From: Nitrosomonadales bacterium | Lineage (GTDB): Bacteria > Pseudomonadota > Gammaproteobacteria > Burkholderiales > SG8-41 | NCBI GenBank assembly: GCA_009885185.1 | Contig: VFLF01000602.1 | Location: forward strand, 1 to 6,783 | Length of the DNA stretch: 6,783 nt | Direction of reading: 5' to 3' | Shown here: piece after piece, positions 1 through 5,584 of the stretch | How positions within the stretch are numbered: position 1 is the stretch's first letter | Layout: every line of letters begins with the position of its first letter | Notes under the pieces: model-generated | Databases searched by the model: none | The model's input: only the letters and a program-made list of their open reading frames with translations | What the model was told of the DNA's origin: nothing | Position numbers and translations under genes: made by a program

Positions 1-15
1 GAAACTTCTCAAGCA

Positions 16-39
16 CAAGGGGCCCGTATGGGCCCCTTG
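16..39. repeat. Perfect 10-bp inverted repeat (hairpin) over the first ATG of the large-subunit gene
   Basis: CAAGGGGCCC (16-25), loop GTAT, GGGCCCCTTG (30-39): ten uninterrupted base pairs, seven of them G-C. No T-run follows, so it is not a standard terminator. The ATG at 28-30 lies at the loop/stem junction and AAGGGG (17-22), the only nearby Shine-Dalgarno-like stretch, is buried in the stem. This would hinder initiation there or modulate it. Confidence 0.7.
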
Positions 40-1305
40 GCGCAATCCGTTCGTGAACTTAAAATTCCGCCAGATTTAAGCGCTTTTACCCCGCCAGCTA
101 CACTGATCGATGCCGATCTCAACGGCCTGCTGGTGTTGTGGTGGCCGGCGATCCGCAACGTCTACAAAAAAATTGGCTTCAAGAACGGCCCGCCCACGGT
201 GTGGGATAAAGAAAAAGCCTACCTGATGCTCGATCATTACCAGCCGCCCGTCGATGAACCGTACGCGCGTGGCAATCTCGAAGCCCGGCGCGATGCCGCG
301 CGGCTGGGTCTGAAGCATTTCTACGATTCCGAAATGGGCATCAGCCATCACATGATGATGGATTACGGCCACGTGCGGCCCGGCGAACTGCTGGTGGGCA
401 ACGATTCGCACGTCATCTGTTTTGGCGCGCTGAACGCGGCGGCCACCGGCATCGGCAACGACGAAGAAGCCTATGCGCTGGCGTTCGGCAAGCTGTTTTT
501 CAGCGTGCCGCAAACCATCAAGGTGATTCTGCGCGGCAAGAACCCAAACTATCCGATCGGCAAGGACATCATCCTGTATCTCGCCGGCAAATACAGTGAC
601 TCGTTCGCGCAGAATCGCTCGATGGAGTTCGTCGGCCCGCTGGCGAGCGAGATGGATCTTGCGACGCGCATGACGCTGGCCGATCACGCGGTGGAGCTGG
701 GCGCGAAGTTCGGCCTGTTTCTCGCGGATGAGAAGACGCTCGAATTCGTCAAGGCGCGCACCGATCAACCATTCGAGACCACGGCACCGGATGCGGACGC
801 CGAGTATGTGCAGACCATCGAGGTCGATTGCGACGCCATCGGTCCTCAAGTGGCGAAACCGTTTCGCTTCGACAACGTGTCGCCAGTAGATGAGGTGAGC
901 GGCATCAAAATCGATCAGGCACGCATTGGCTCCTGTGCAAACGGCCGCTTTGAAGACATCGAGATCGCAGCGCGCATGTTGAAGGGACGCAAGGTGGCGC
1001 GCGGCGTGCGCTTCTACATCTCGCCCGCATCGATGGCGGTATACCGGCAGTGCGCGGAAGCGGGGCTGGTGTCGGACCTGATTGCCGCCGGCGCGCAGTT
1101 TCAGAACCCCGGCTGCACCATCTGCGTGCGGCAGATCGTGTTAAACGAAGAAGTCTGCATCAGCTCCACCACGCGCAATTCGCGCGGGCGCATGGGCGGG
1201 CCGTCGTGCAGCGACGCCAAAATCTATCTCGCCGGCCCGGCCACCGTGACCGCCGCCGCCATCGCCGGCAAGATCATCGATCCGCGGGAGTTTCTCCATG
1301 ATTGA
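28..1305 (+). CDS. Aconitase / 3-isopropylmalate dehydratase-like large subunit (LeuC family), 5' end uncertain
   Basis: This is the catalytic large subunit of a [4Fe-4S] hydro-lyase that dehydrates/rehydrates a hydroxy-di- or tricarboxylate in the cytoplasm. Seen, numbering from the ATG at 28: the cluster cysteines are C303 in IGSCANGR and C363/C366 in NPGCTIC. The H107 region (GISHH), the GNDSH loop (124-128) and the substrate-arginine stretch SSTTRNSRGR (379-388) are present. The C-terminal AAAIAGKIIDPREF is typical of the family. Two positions differ from classical LeuC: the PE of the HxxxPExG segment is MD here (D112), and DSHT reads DSHV (V129). This points to a substrate other than isopropylmalate (inference). 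About 425 aa is within the family range, but the usual N-terminal helix with an EKIL-like motif is missing. The frame is open to base 1, so the true start may lie outside the window. The gene overlaps the small-subunit gene by 8 nt, which implies translational coupling. The family is certain; the exact substrate is unknown. Confidence 0.88.
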   Translation: MGPLAQSVRELKIPPDLSAFTPPATLIDADLNGLLVLWWPAIRNVYKKIGFKNGPPTVWDKEKAYLMLDHYQPPVDEPYARGNLEARRDAARLGLKHFYDSEMGISHHMMMDYGHVRPGELLVGNDSHVICFGALNAAATGIGNDEEAYALAFGKLFFSVPQTIKVILRGKNPNYPIGKDIILYLAGKYSDSFAQNRSMEFVGPLASEMDLATRMTLADHAVELGAKFGLFLADEKTLEFVKARTDQPFETTAPDADAEYVQTIEVDCDAIGPQVAKPFRFDNVSPVDEVSGIKIDQARIGSCANGRFEDIEIAARMLKGRKVARGVRFYISPASMAVYRQCAEAGLVSDLIAAGAQFQNPGCTICVRQIVLNEEVCISSTTRNSRGRMGGPSCSDAKIYLAGPATVTAAAIAGKIIDPREFLHD

Positions 1306-1825
1306 TCTGCACAAAACGCTGCGCGGCCGTGTGTGGAAATTCGGCGATTCGGTGGACAGCAGCCAGCTTTCGGGCGGTAGCCACACCTCGTCCGACGGCG
1401 GCGACAATCTCAAAGGCACCTGCCTTACCAGCCTGCGGCCCGAGTTTTCACGCGACGTGCAGCCCGGCGATCTGCTGGTGGCGGGCGACAATTTCGGCTG
1501 CGGCTCGGCACGGACCAGCGCGGTGCATGCGCTGCACGCCTGCGGCATCGCCGCCGTGCTGGCGGAATCGATATCGCGCATTTATCTGCGCAACAGCATT
1601 GCGCTGGCCCTGCCCATCTTCGTGGTGCCCGGCATTACGAAGCTGGTCGAAGATGGCGATACGCTGGAAATCCAATATGGGGAAGGCGTGGTGCGTAACG
1701 TCAAATCCGGCCGAACACTCCCGCTGGCGCGCCTGCCCGGCAGCGTGGAAAAAATTTACCGGGCCGGCGGCATCGCGCAGGTGATAGCCAGTGAGTTGGC
1801 GGCGCGGGGGATCGTGCCGGACTGA
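1298..1825 (+). CDS. Aconitase / 3-isopropylmalate dehydratase-like small subunit (LeuD family)
   Basis: This is the swivel-domain partner of the large subunit just upstream; the two are expected to form the active heterodimeric hydro-lyase. At 175 aa it has the length of stand-alone LeuD-type subunits. Seen: the N-terminal RGRVWKFGDSVDSSQL (10-24) matches the family's KFGDNIDTD strand and loop. GDNFGCGSARTSAVHAL (63-79) is the signature loop, usually NFGCGSSREHA. AESISRIYLRNSIALALP (89-106) is the conserved helix. Two deviations stand out: the DTD of the substrate loop is DSS, and SSREHA is SARTSA. Both lie near the active site, so altered substrate recognition is likely (inference). The ATG start has GGGAG at 1286-1290, 7 nt ahead, and lies inside the end of the large-subunit gene. 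The next gene begins 15 nt after the stop, so the three form one operon. Confidence 0.88.
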   Translation: MIDLHKTLRGRVWKFGDSVDSSQLSGGSHTSSDGGDNLKGTCLTSLRPEFSRDVQPGDLLVAGDNFGCGSARTSAVHALHACGIAAVLAESISRIYLRNSIALALPIFVVPGITKLVEDGDTLEIQYGEGVVRNVKSGRTLPLARLPGSVEKIYRAGGIAQVIASELAARGIVPD

Positions 1826-1840
1826 TATGCGGGGAGCGTC

Positions 1841-2812
1841 ATGCAATTTTCGCGTTTGAGTTATTTCACGTGTCTGGTTGTGATGCAGTGCCTCGGTGCA
1901 GGCGCGGCACTGGGACAAACCTACCCCGCCAAATTAGTGCGCATCGTAACCGCGGAAGCCGGCGGCGGTAACGATTTCGCCGCGCGCGTGATCGCGCAGG
2001 AATTGTCGAAAACACTGGGCCAGCAAGTCATCGTCGAAAACCGCGGCGGCGCGGGTGGTGCGATTGCCGCCGAATTTGTCGCCAAGTCGCCGCCCGATGG
2101 CTACACACTGCTGCTGTATTCCAGTTCCATCTGGGTGATCCCGTTGCTGCGCGACAACACGCCGTACGATCCGATACGCGATTTCGCGCCCATCACGCTC
2201 GCCGCAAGATCGCCCAACACCGTGGTAGTGCATCCCTCGCTGCCGGTTTACGGCATCAAGCAATTGATTGCCTTCGCCAAAGCCAAACCGGGCGAGCTGA
2301 ACTACGGCTCGGCGGGCGCGGGCGCCACCACGCATCTGGCGGCGGAGCTGTTCAAATCGATGGCCAAAGTCGATATCGCGCGCGTGGCCTACAAAGGCGA
2401 TGGCCCTTCGGTGGTCGCGCTGATCGCGGGACAAATCCACGTGATGTTCGCCCCCGCCGGTTCGGTGATACCGCATATCAAATCCGGGCGGCTTCGCGGT
2501 TTGGCGGTGACCAGCCTGCAATCCTCCGCGCTGATGCCCGATCTACCGACGGTCGCCGGGACGGGACTGCCCGGTTATGAGTCGGTATCCGTCTATGGGG
2601 TGTTCGCGCCCGCAAAAACGCCCGCTCCGATTGTCAGCCGGCTCAATCAGGAAACCGTGCGCGTGCTGCAACTGCCGGATATCAAGGAAAAACTGCTAAG
2701 CCGCGTGGTGGAGCCGGTGGGCAGCTCGCCGGACGAATTCGGCGCGACCGTCAAGACGGACATGGAACGCATACGCAAATTGGTCAGGGACGCGAATATT
2801 CGCGCGGATTGA
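1841..2812 (+). CDS. Bug/TctC-family periplasmic solute-binding protein
   Basis: This is a secreted solute-binding protein of the tripartite tricarboxylate transporter (TctC/Bug) family, 323 aa, which is the usual length. Residues 1-25 look like a Sec signal peptide: short basic start, hydrophobic core CLVVMQCLGAGAAL, and an ALG|Q cleavage site. The mature part shows family landmarks in order: the first strand KLVRIVTAEAGGGNDFAAR (31-49), VENRGGAGG (65-73), GSAGAGATTHLAAELFK (156-172), YKGDGPSVVALIAGQIHVMF (184-203) and LPTVAGTGLPGYE (235-247). The aspartate often found in the segment after YKG (as in DLIGG) is alanine here. The ATG at 1841 is preceded by GGGGAG (1831-1836). Known: these proteins bind carboxylates and related small acids, and many lack adjacent TctA/TctB membrane genes, as is the case here. 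Inferred: it delivers or senses the substrate of the hydro-lyase encoded directly upstream. Confidence 0.93.
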   Translation: MQFSRLSYFTCLVVMQCLGAGAALGQTYPAKLVRIVTAEAGGGNDFAARVIAQELSKTLGQQVIVENRGGAGGAIAAEFVAKSPPDGYTLLLYSSSIWVIPLLRDNTPYDPIRDFAPITLAARSPNTVVVHPSLPVYGIKQLIAFAKAKPGELNYGSAGAGATTHLAAELFKSMAKVDIARVAYKGDGPSVVALIAGQIHVMFAPAGSVIPHIKSGRLRGLAVTSLQSSALMPDLPTVAGTGLPGYESVSVYGVFAPAKTPAPIVSRLNQETVRVLQLPDIKEKLLSRVVEPVGSSPDEFGATVKTDMERIRKLVRDANIRAD

Positions 2813-2870
2813 TATAACCATTGTCCGCGTAGGCAACAAACGGCGCACCCACCCTGCGCGCTCTGGGTCT

Positions 2871-3224
2871 TCAGGAAGACCGGATGAATGCGCGAACAAT
2901 GATCGCAACGAACGACCCGATCACCACCACCACGAGCCAAAGCGGAGCGCCCGGACGCTTGGCTGGAATTGAGGCGCACTGCTCTTTCAGCATGCGCCCC
3001 TGTTGTGCGAGGCCCTCCCGCATGCAGCGAACGTAATCGAGAGTCGAAGTTGACTCCGCCCGCATTCGCGCCAACGTTAGGCGCAATTTTCTTTTGAAAA
3101 GAACATCCCTGGCAAACGCACCCAGCATAATGCATGCCGGGATCGAATACATAAATACGAGAATTCCAAAGAGATACGGATCACTATTCCAGAATACGTC
3201 CGGGCTGTTGCTCTCGAAGGACAT
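2871..3224 (-). CDS. Hypothetical small membrane protein with two transmembrane helices
   Basis: The family is not recognised. From the ATG at 3224 the product is 117 aa. Residues about 18-37 (FGILVFMYSIPACIMLGAFA) and 94-114 (a Leu/Val/Ile-rich stretch starting LWLVVVVIG) are strongly hydrophobic and should span the membrane. Between them lies a 50-residue charged, Arg/Lys-rich, probably helical segment containing the only other cysteines (C67, C83). The end is a short basic tail. The Lys/Arg-rich linker suggests both termini face the periplasm and the linker the cytoplasm (inference from the positive-inside rule). The start at 3224 is preferred because GGGAAG (3236-3231) stands 6 nt upstream; a GTG at 3242 in the same frame has no visible ribosome-binding site. 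The gene is convergent with the solute-binding protein gene, with a 58-bp gap. It is a plausible real gene because of the clean two-helix pattern and the ribosome-binding site, but it could be an accidental frame. Confidence 0.55.
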   Translation of the reverse strand: MSFESNSPDVFWNSDPYLFGILVFMYSIPACIMLGAFARDVLFKRKLRLTLARMRAESTSTLDYVRCMREGLAQQGRMLKEQCASIPAKRPGAPLWLVVVVIGSFVAIIVRAFIRSS

Positions 3225-3406
3225 GGAAATCTTCCCGCTCACTACTGCGGAAACAGCGCGACCGCGCTGCGTAACCTGTCACATTACGTCGGCGTCTTAC
3301 GACAGGAATAGTCGAACGGAGAGCAATCTTGCTTGGTGTGGGACGGTCGTTGGGAGAAGATCGCCTTGTAGGTTGAGGGCAAGGACGCGGCGGAAGTCAA
3401 CGCCGC

Positions 3407-3694
3407 TCAGCACAGTTCCACCCGCACCCGGCGGCCCACAATTTCGGCGGCGCGCTGTAGAGTACTCAGGGTGACGTCGCGCTGCGGGTCGAGCAGCCGG
3501 TCAAGTTGGGTGCGGCTGGTTCGCATCAATTGCGCCATTCTGTTTTTAGAAAGTTTTTTTTCTGCCATCGCTTCCGTGAGTTGCCAAGCGATGACTTCTT
3601 TGATGGCCTGCGCCTCGAATGTTTCGCGCACGCCCTCTTCATCAAGGAATGAATCCAGAGAGGAACCATGGTTTGGATGGGCTTTCTTGGTCAT
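3407..3694 (-). CDS. higA: Xre-family HTH antitoxin (HigA-like)
   Basis: This is the antitoxin and transcriptional autorepressor of the toxin-antitoxin pair, 95 aa. It opens with the typical MTKKAHPNHGSSLDSFLDEE lead, followed by a helix (about 25-47) that probably contacts the toxin or forms the dimer. A helix-turn-helix domain follows at about 48-90: KKLSKNRMAQLMRTSRTQLD, then the DPQRDVTLSTLQRAAEIVGR segment typical of this Xre subgroup. The ATG at 3694 is chosen over longer in-frame starts (up to 3784) for two reasons: AAGGAG lies 8 nt upstream (3708-3703), and the longer starts would run through the toxin gene. The start overlaps the toxin stop as ATGA (3694-3691), so the two are translationally coupled, with the toxin first as in higBA. 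The family is recognised confidently; the symbol is by analogy with gene order. Confidence 0.9.
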   Translation of the reverse strand: MTKKAHPNHGSSLDSFLDEEGVRETFEAQAIKEVIAWQLTEAMAEKKLSKNRMAQLMRTSRTQLDRLLDPQRDVTLSTLQRAAEIVGRRVRVELC

Positions 3695-4041
3695 CGTCGT
3701 ATCTCCTTCATGTGCCGCCGGGCTAAGGTCAGATCGGCGTCGGGTGTCTTGGGGCTTTTCTTGATGAACCCGTGCAGCATCCACAGTTCACCTTCGCAAA
3801 AACAAAACAACACGCGCGCAATGCGCCCGCTCGGAAGATGCGTTCGTATTTCCCATAACCCATCCCCCATGGGTCGGCACAGCGGCATGCCCACGGGCCA
3901 GCGAAACTGCACGCGCATGAGGTCCTGCCCTACTGCGAGTCGGTCCACCTTCGGCAGCGCCTTCAACCATTCCCGCACCGGTTCATTGCCGCCGGGCGTG
4001 CGGTAGAAAACCACCCTCGTCTTTTGCGCGCGTTCTTTCAC
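3691..4041 (-). CDS. higB: RelE/HigB-type toxin (phage Gp49-like family)
   Basis: This is the toxin of a type II toxin-antitoxin module, expected to be a ribosome-dependent mRNA endonuclease that the downstream antitoxin neutralises. It is 116 aa from a GTG at 4041, typical for Gp49-like (DUF891) proteins. Family landmarks are an N-terminal strand TRVVFYRTPGGNEPVREWL (8-26), the charged helix KALPKVDRLAVGQDL, MGDGLWEIRTHLPSGRIARV (58-77) with the conserved GLWEIR and arginine strand, and the C-terminal LHGFIKKSPKTP (89-100). The last is followed by a helix with the usual DLTLARRHMKE pattern. The GTG start is favoured because AAGGTG (4054-4049) stands 7 nt upstream and the product then begins right at the family N-terminus. 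An ATG at 4065 or 4083 would add residues without family support and would overlap the presumed operator. The gene appears intact. Confidence 0.88.
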   Translation of the reverse strand: MKERAQKTRVVFYRTPGGNEPVREWLKALPKVDRLAVGQDLMRVQFRWPVGMPLCRPMGDGLWEIRTHLPSGRIARVLFCFCEGELWMLHGFIKKSPKTPDADLTLARRHMKEIRR

Positions 4042-4048
4042 CAATATG

Positions 4049-4054
4049 CACCTT
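4049..4054 (-). promoter_or_regulatory. Ribosome-binding site fixing the GTG start of the toxin gene
   Basis: Minus-strand AAGGTG, 7 nt before the GTG at 4041. This is why the shorter GTG start is preferred over the in-frame ATGs at 4065 and 4083. Confidence 0.6.
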
Positions 4055-4058
4055 GTGA

Positions 4059-4091
4059 GATACATGTACCATAAACGATACATACTTGCAA
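4059..4091 (-). promoter_or_regulatory. Candidate operator/promoter region of the toxin-antitoxin operon
   Basis: Just upstream of the toxin gene, the minus strand carries ATGTATC twice (4083-4077 and 4065-4059), starts 18 bp apart, so roughly on the same face of the helix. The second copy overlaps the small palindrome TACATGTA. Upstream is TTGCAA (4091-4086), a possible -35 hexamer; no good -10 hexamer is evident. Known: HTH antitoxins of this type repress their own promoter by binding paired short sites. That these repeats are the sites is inference. Confidence 0.35.
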
Positions 4092-4182
4092 GCTATTTGT
4101 TGCCTGCCCTCACAACTCCGCTTGGCTGGCGGTTCGGGGGGCACGACTGCTTGTTCCGCCTCCTGTGGCACAAGTGGGACAT

Positions 4183-4882
4183 TTAGCCCATTAAGGCACG
4201 TAGTCGCCAGGCAATGGAGTCCTTAGGTGCGTAAAATCCCGTTTCGTGTCTTCTCCTCTCACCGCGTGACACCAGCTTCATCAACGGGCTGGTCTCGTGT
4301 GACACCGATACTTGGGTGAATCCCGCGTCGCGCGCGAGCTGCGCGAGTTGCTGCTCGTGTCGCGGATACCGATAGCCGTGCATCAGCACAATGGCGCAGG
4401 CGCGCAGGCCGTTTGCGTACGCAGCCTCGATCTCGCGCCGCGCCTGTTGCAAGTCGAGCGGCGTCAGCACCTCGCCACGCGCGCCGACGCGTTCATCGAT
4501 TTCATGCACCGCGCGATACAACATCTCCGGCAGCACAATATGCCGGTCAAAAATGCGCGGCCGGTTCTGATAACCGATACGCAGCGCATCCCGAAAGCCA
4601 CGCGTGATGAACAGGGCCGTGGGTTCGCCCTTGCGCTCCAGCAGCGCGTTGGTGGCGATGGTAGTGCCCATCTTCACCGCCGCGATGCGTTCGGCGGGAA
4701 TCGGCGCATCGCGCGCCACACCCAGCAATTCACGGATGCCGGCGAGCGCGGCATCGTCATACTGCCCGGCGTTCTCCGACAGCAGCTTGTGCGTGGTCAG
4801 CGTACCGTCGGGTGAAAGTGCCGCCGCGGTCGATCCAGAATTGCCAGCGGGCTTGATGGGCGGAGGAGGGTTGCGTGACCAT
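4183..4882 (-). pseudogene. N-terminal remnant of hydantoinase A / 5-oxoprolinase, frameshifted and truncated
   Basis: This is a broken gene for the ATP-binding HyuA-type subunit of 5-oxoprolinase/hydantoinase; intact members run to about 700 aa (HyuA) or 1200 aa (HyuA-HyuB fusions). Reading from the ATG at 4882 (MVTQPSSAHQAR), the first part gives WQFWIDRGGTFT, the start of the family's actin-like nucleotide-binding motif. At about 4811/4810 the frame changes: the downstream frame continues with DGTLTTHKLLSENAGQYDDA, VKMGTTIATNALLERKGEP, RGFRDALRIGYQNRPRIFDR, ACAIVLMHGYRY and SVSHETSPLMKLVSRG, all family-typical. Aligning to the usual spacing TFTDIVxRxPDGTL implies about 20 nt were lost, including the codon for the conserved Asp. 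Homology ends after LVSRG at about 4261. The last roughly 25 codons, to the stop at 4183, are unrelated. Two independent lesions make function very unlikely. No good ribosome-binding site precedes the ATG. Confidence 0.85.
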
Positions 4883-4916
4883 GGTTGGAGAATGCTATCA
4901 CGCACAAGGCGGGTCG

Positions 4917-4949
4917 TTGACATTGCATGGACAAATGGCTGTATATAAT
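4917..4949 (+). promoter_or_regulatory. Candidate promoter for the IS91-type transposase
   Basis: A perfect -35 hexamer TTGACA is at 4917-4922. Seventeen bases on is TGTATA (4940-4945), and a better -10 match TATAAT is at 4944-4949, but with 21-bp spacing. The -10 region lies inside the LexA-like box, so the arrangement is that of a repressible promoter. The strand is inferred from the transposase start 32 bp downstream; the AT-rich core could also fire leftward towards the hyuA relic. Confidence 0.45.
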
Positions 4950-4954
4950 AACAG
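4939..4954. promoter_or_regulatory. Putative LexA (SOS) box
   Basis: CTGTATATAATAACAG matches the gamma/betaproteobacterial LexA operator pattern CTGT-N8-ACAG at all eight fixed positions, and has the favoured AT-rich centre of alternating TA. It overlaps the presumed -10 region, where LexA would block RNA polymerase. It lies 28 bp before the transposase ATG at 4982 and 57 bp before the start of the divergent hyuA relic. The match is seen directly; LexA control is inference. Confidence 0.6.
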
Positions 4955-4981
4955 CAATCAAAACAACTCGCCGACCCACCC

Positions 4982-5555
4982 ATGCGCGCAGCCCGCCTGC
5001 GCGAAGCGGCTGTTCCCGCGCCGCAACAGCCGCAGTACCAACGCCGCCGTCCCGAGCAAACCTCGCTTTACCGGCTGGTGCGTGAGCACTATGAGAGCTT
5101 TGCCGCTGAAGTAGAAGCGCAAGGCACGAGCCTGCCGCCATTCGTCAAAGACGAATTCGACGCCTGCCTTGAGTGCGGCATCCTCGCCAACGGATTCCTG
5201 CGCCTGACCTGCGACGGCTGCGCGCGCGACACCCTGGCCGCGTTCAGTTGCAAGCGGCGTGGCATCTGTCCGTCGTGCGGTACAAGGCGCATGGCCGAGA
5301 CGGCGGCGTATCTGGTGGACAACATTCTGCGGCGTGTGCCGGTGCGTCAATGGGTGCTGTCGTATCCCGATACCGCTGCGCAGCCTGTTTGCCGTGCATC
5401 CTGAACTGCTGACGCCGGTGTTGCAGATCATCTATTGTGTCATCAATACGTCCCTCATCAAACAAGCGCAGGTCGAACGCCGCGAAGCCGCCACTGGCGC
5501 GATCACACTCATCCAGTGCTTTGGCTCCGTCGCCAATTTAAAGATGCAGCCATAA
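4982..5555 (+). pseudogene. IS91-family transposase, 5' fragment with a +1 frameshift
   Basis: This is the N-terminal part of an IS91-type (Y2, rolling-circle) transposase. The first frame (4982 onward) holds the RRRPEQTSLYRLVREHYESF lead and the N-terminal zinc-binding domain: CLECG, then CDGC (C77/C80), C90 and CPSC (C96/C99) in FSCKRRGICPSCGTRRMAE. It continues to VRQWVLSYP. There a run of three C (5366-5368) is one base too long. Dropping one C restores IPLRSLFAVHPELLTPVLQ and on to AATGAITLIQCFGSVANL in the next frame. At about 5540 the protein breaks off: the family continues NLNIHLHC, carrying the HUH metal-binding histidines, but here it reads NLKMQP and stops (5553-5555). The HUH motif and the catalytic tyrosines are therefore missing, so the element cannot transpose by itself. 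The start at 4982 is the first ATG after the promoter-like region, without a clear ribosome-binding site. Confidence 0.88.
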
Positions 5556-5584
5556 TACCCCCGGTGTACAAGTGATTGATTGCA

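Noticed and set aside
76..849. Long minus-strand open frame (257 codons) opposite the hydro-lyase gene
   Set aside because: It is Arg/His-rich antisense of a well-supported gene with no recognisable domain; a typical shadow in high-GC DNA.
2791..2804. 14-bp perfect palindrome CGCGAATATTCGCG
   Set aside because: It lies inside the last codons of the solute-binding protein gene and has no loop or neighbouring signal; chance in GC-rich coding DNA is sufficient.
2866..2881. GGTCTTC-AG-GAAGACC palindrome between the two convergent genes, considered as a bidirectional terminator
   Set aside because: The arms are 7 bp with only a 2-nt centre, there is no T-run on either strand, and it overlaps the stop codon of the minus-strand gene.
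3471..4006. Plus-strand open frames opposite the toxin-antitoxin genes
   Set aside because: They overlap two recognised families on the other strand and show no domain or ribosome-binding site.
4909..4980. Imperfect inverted repeat GGCGGGTCG / CGACCCACC around the SOS box, considered as IS termini
   Set aside because: It has 8 of 9 matches only, IS91 elements do not carry classic terminal inverted repeats, and no target duplication is visible.
4797..5141. Minus-strand open frame of 114 codons across the hyuA start and the IS91 start
   Set aside because: It spans the LexA-like box and two pseudogene ends, shows no family resemblance, and lies in the frame that matches neither half of hyuA.
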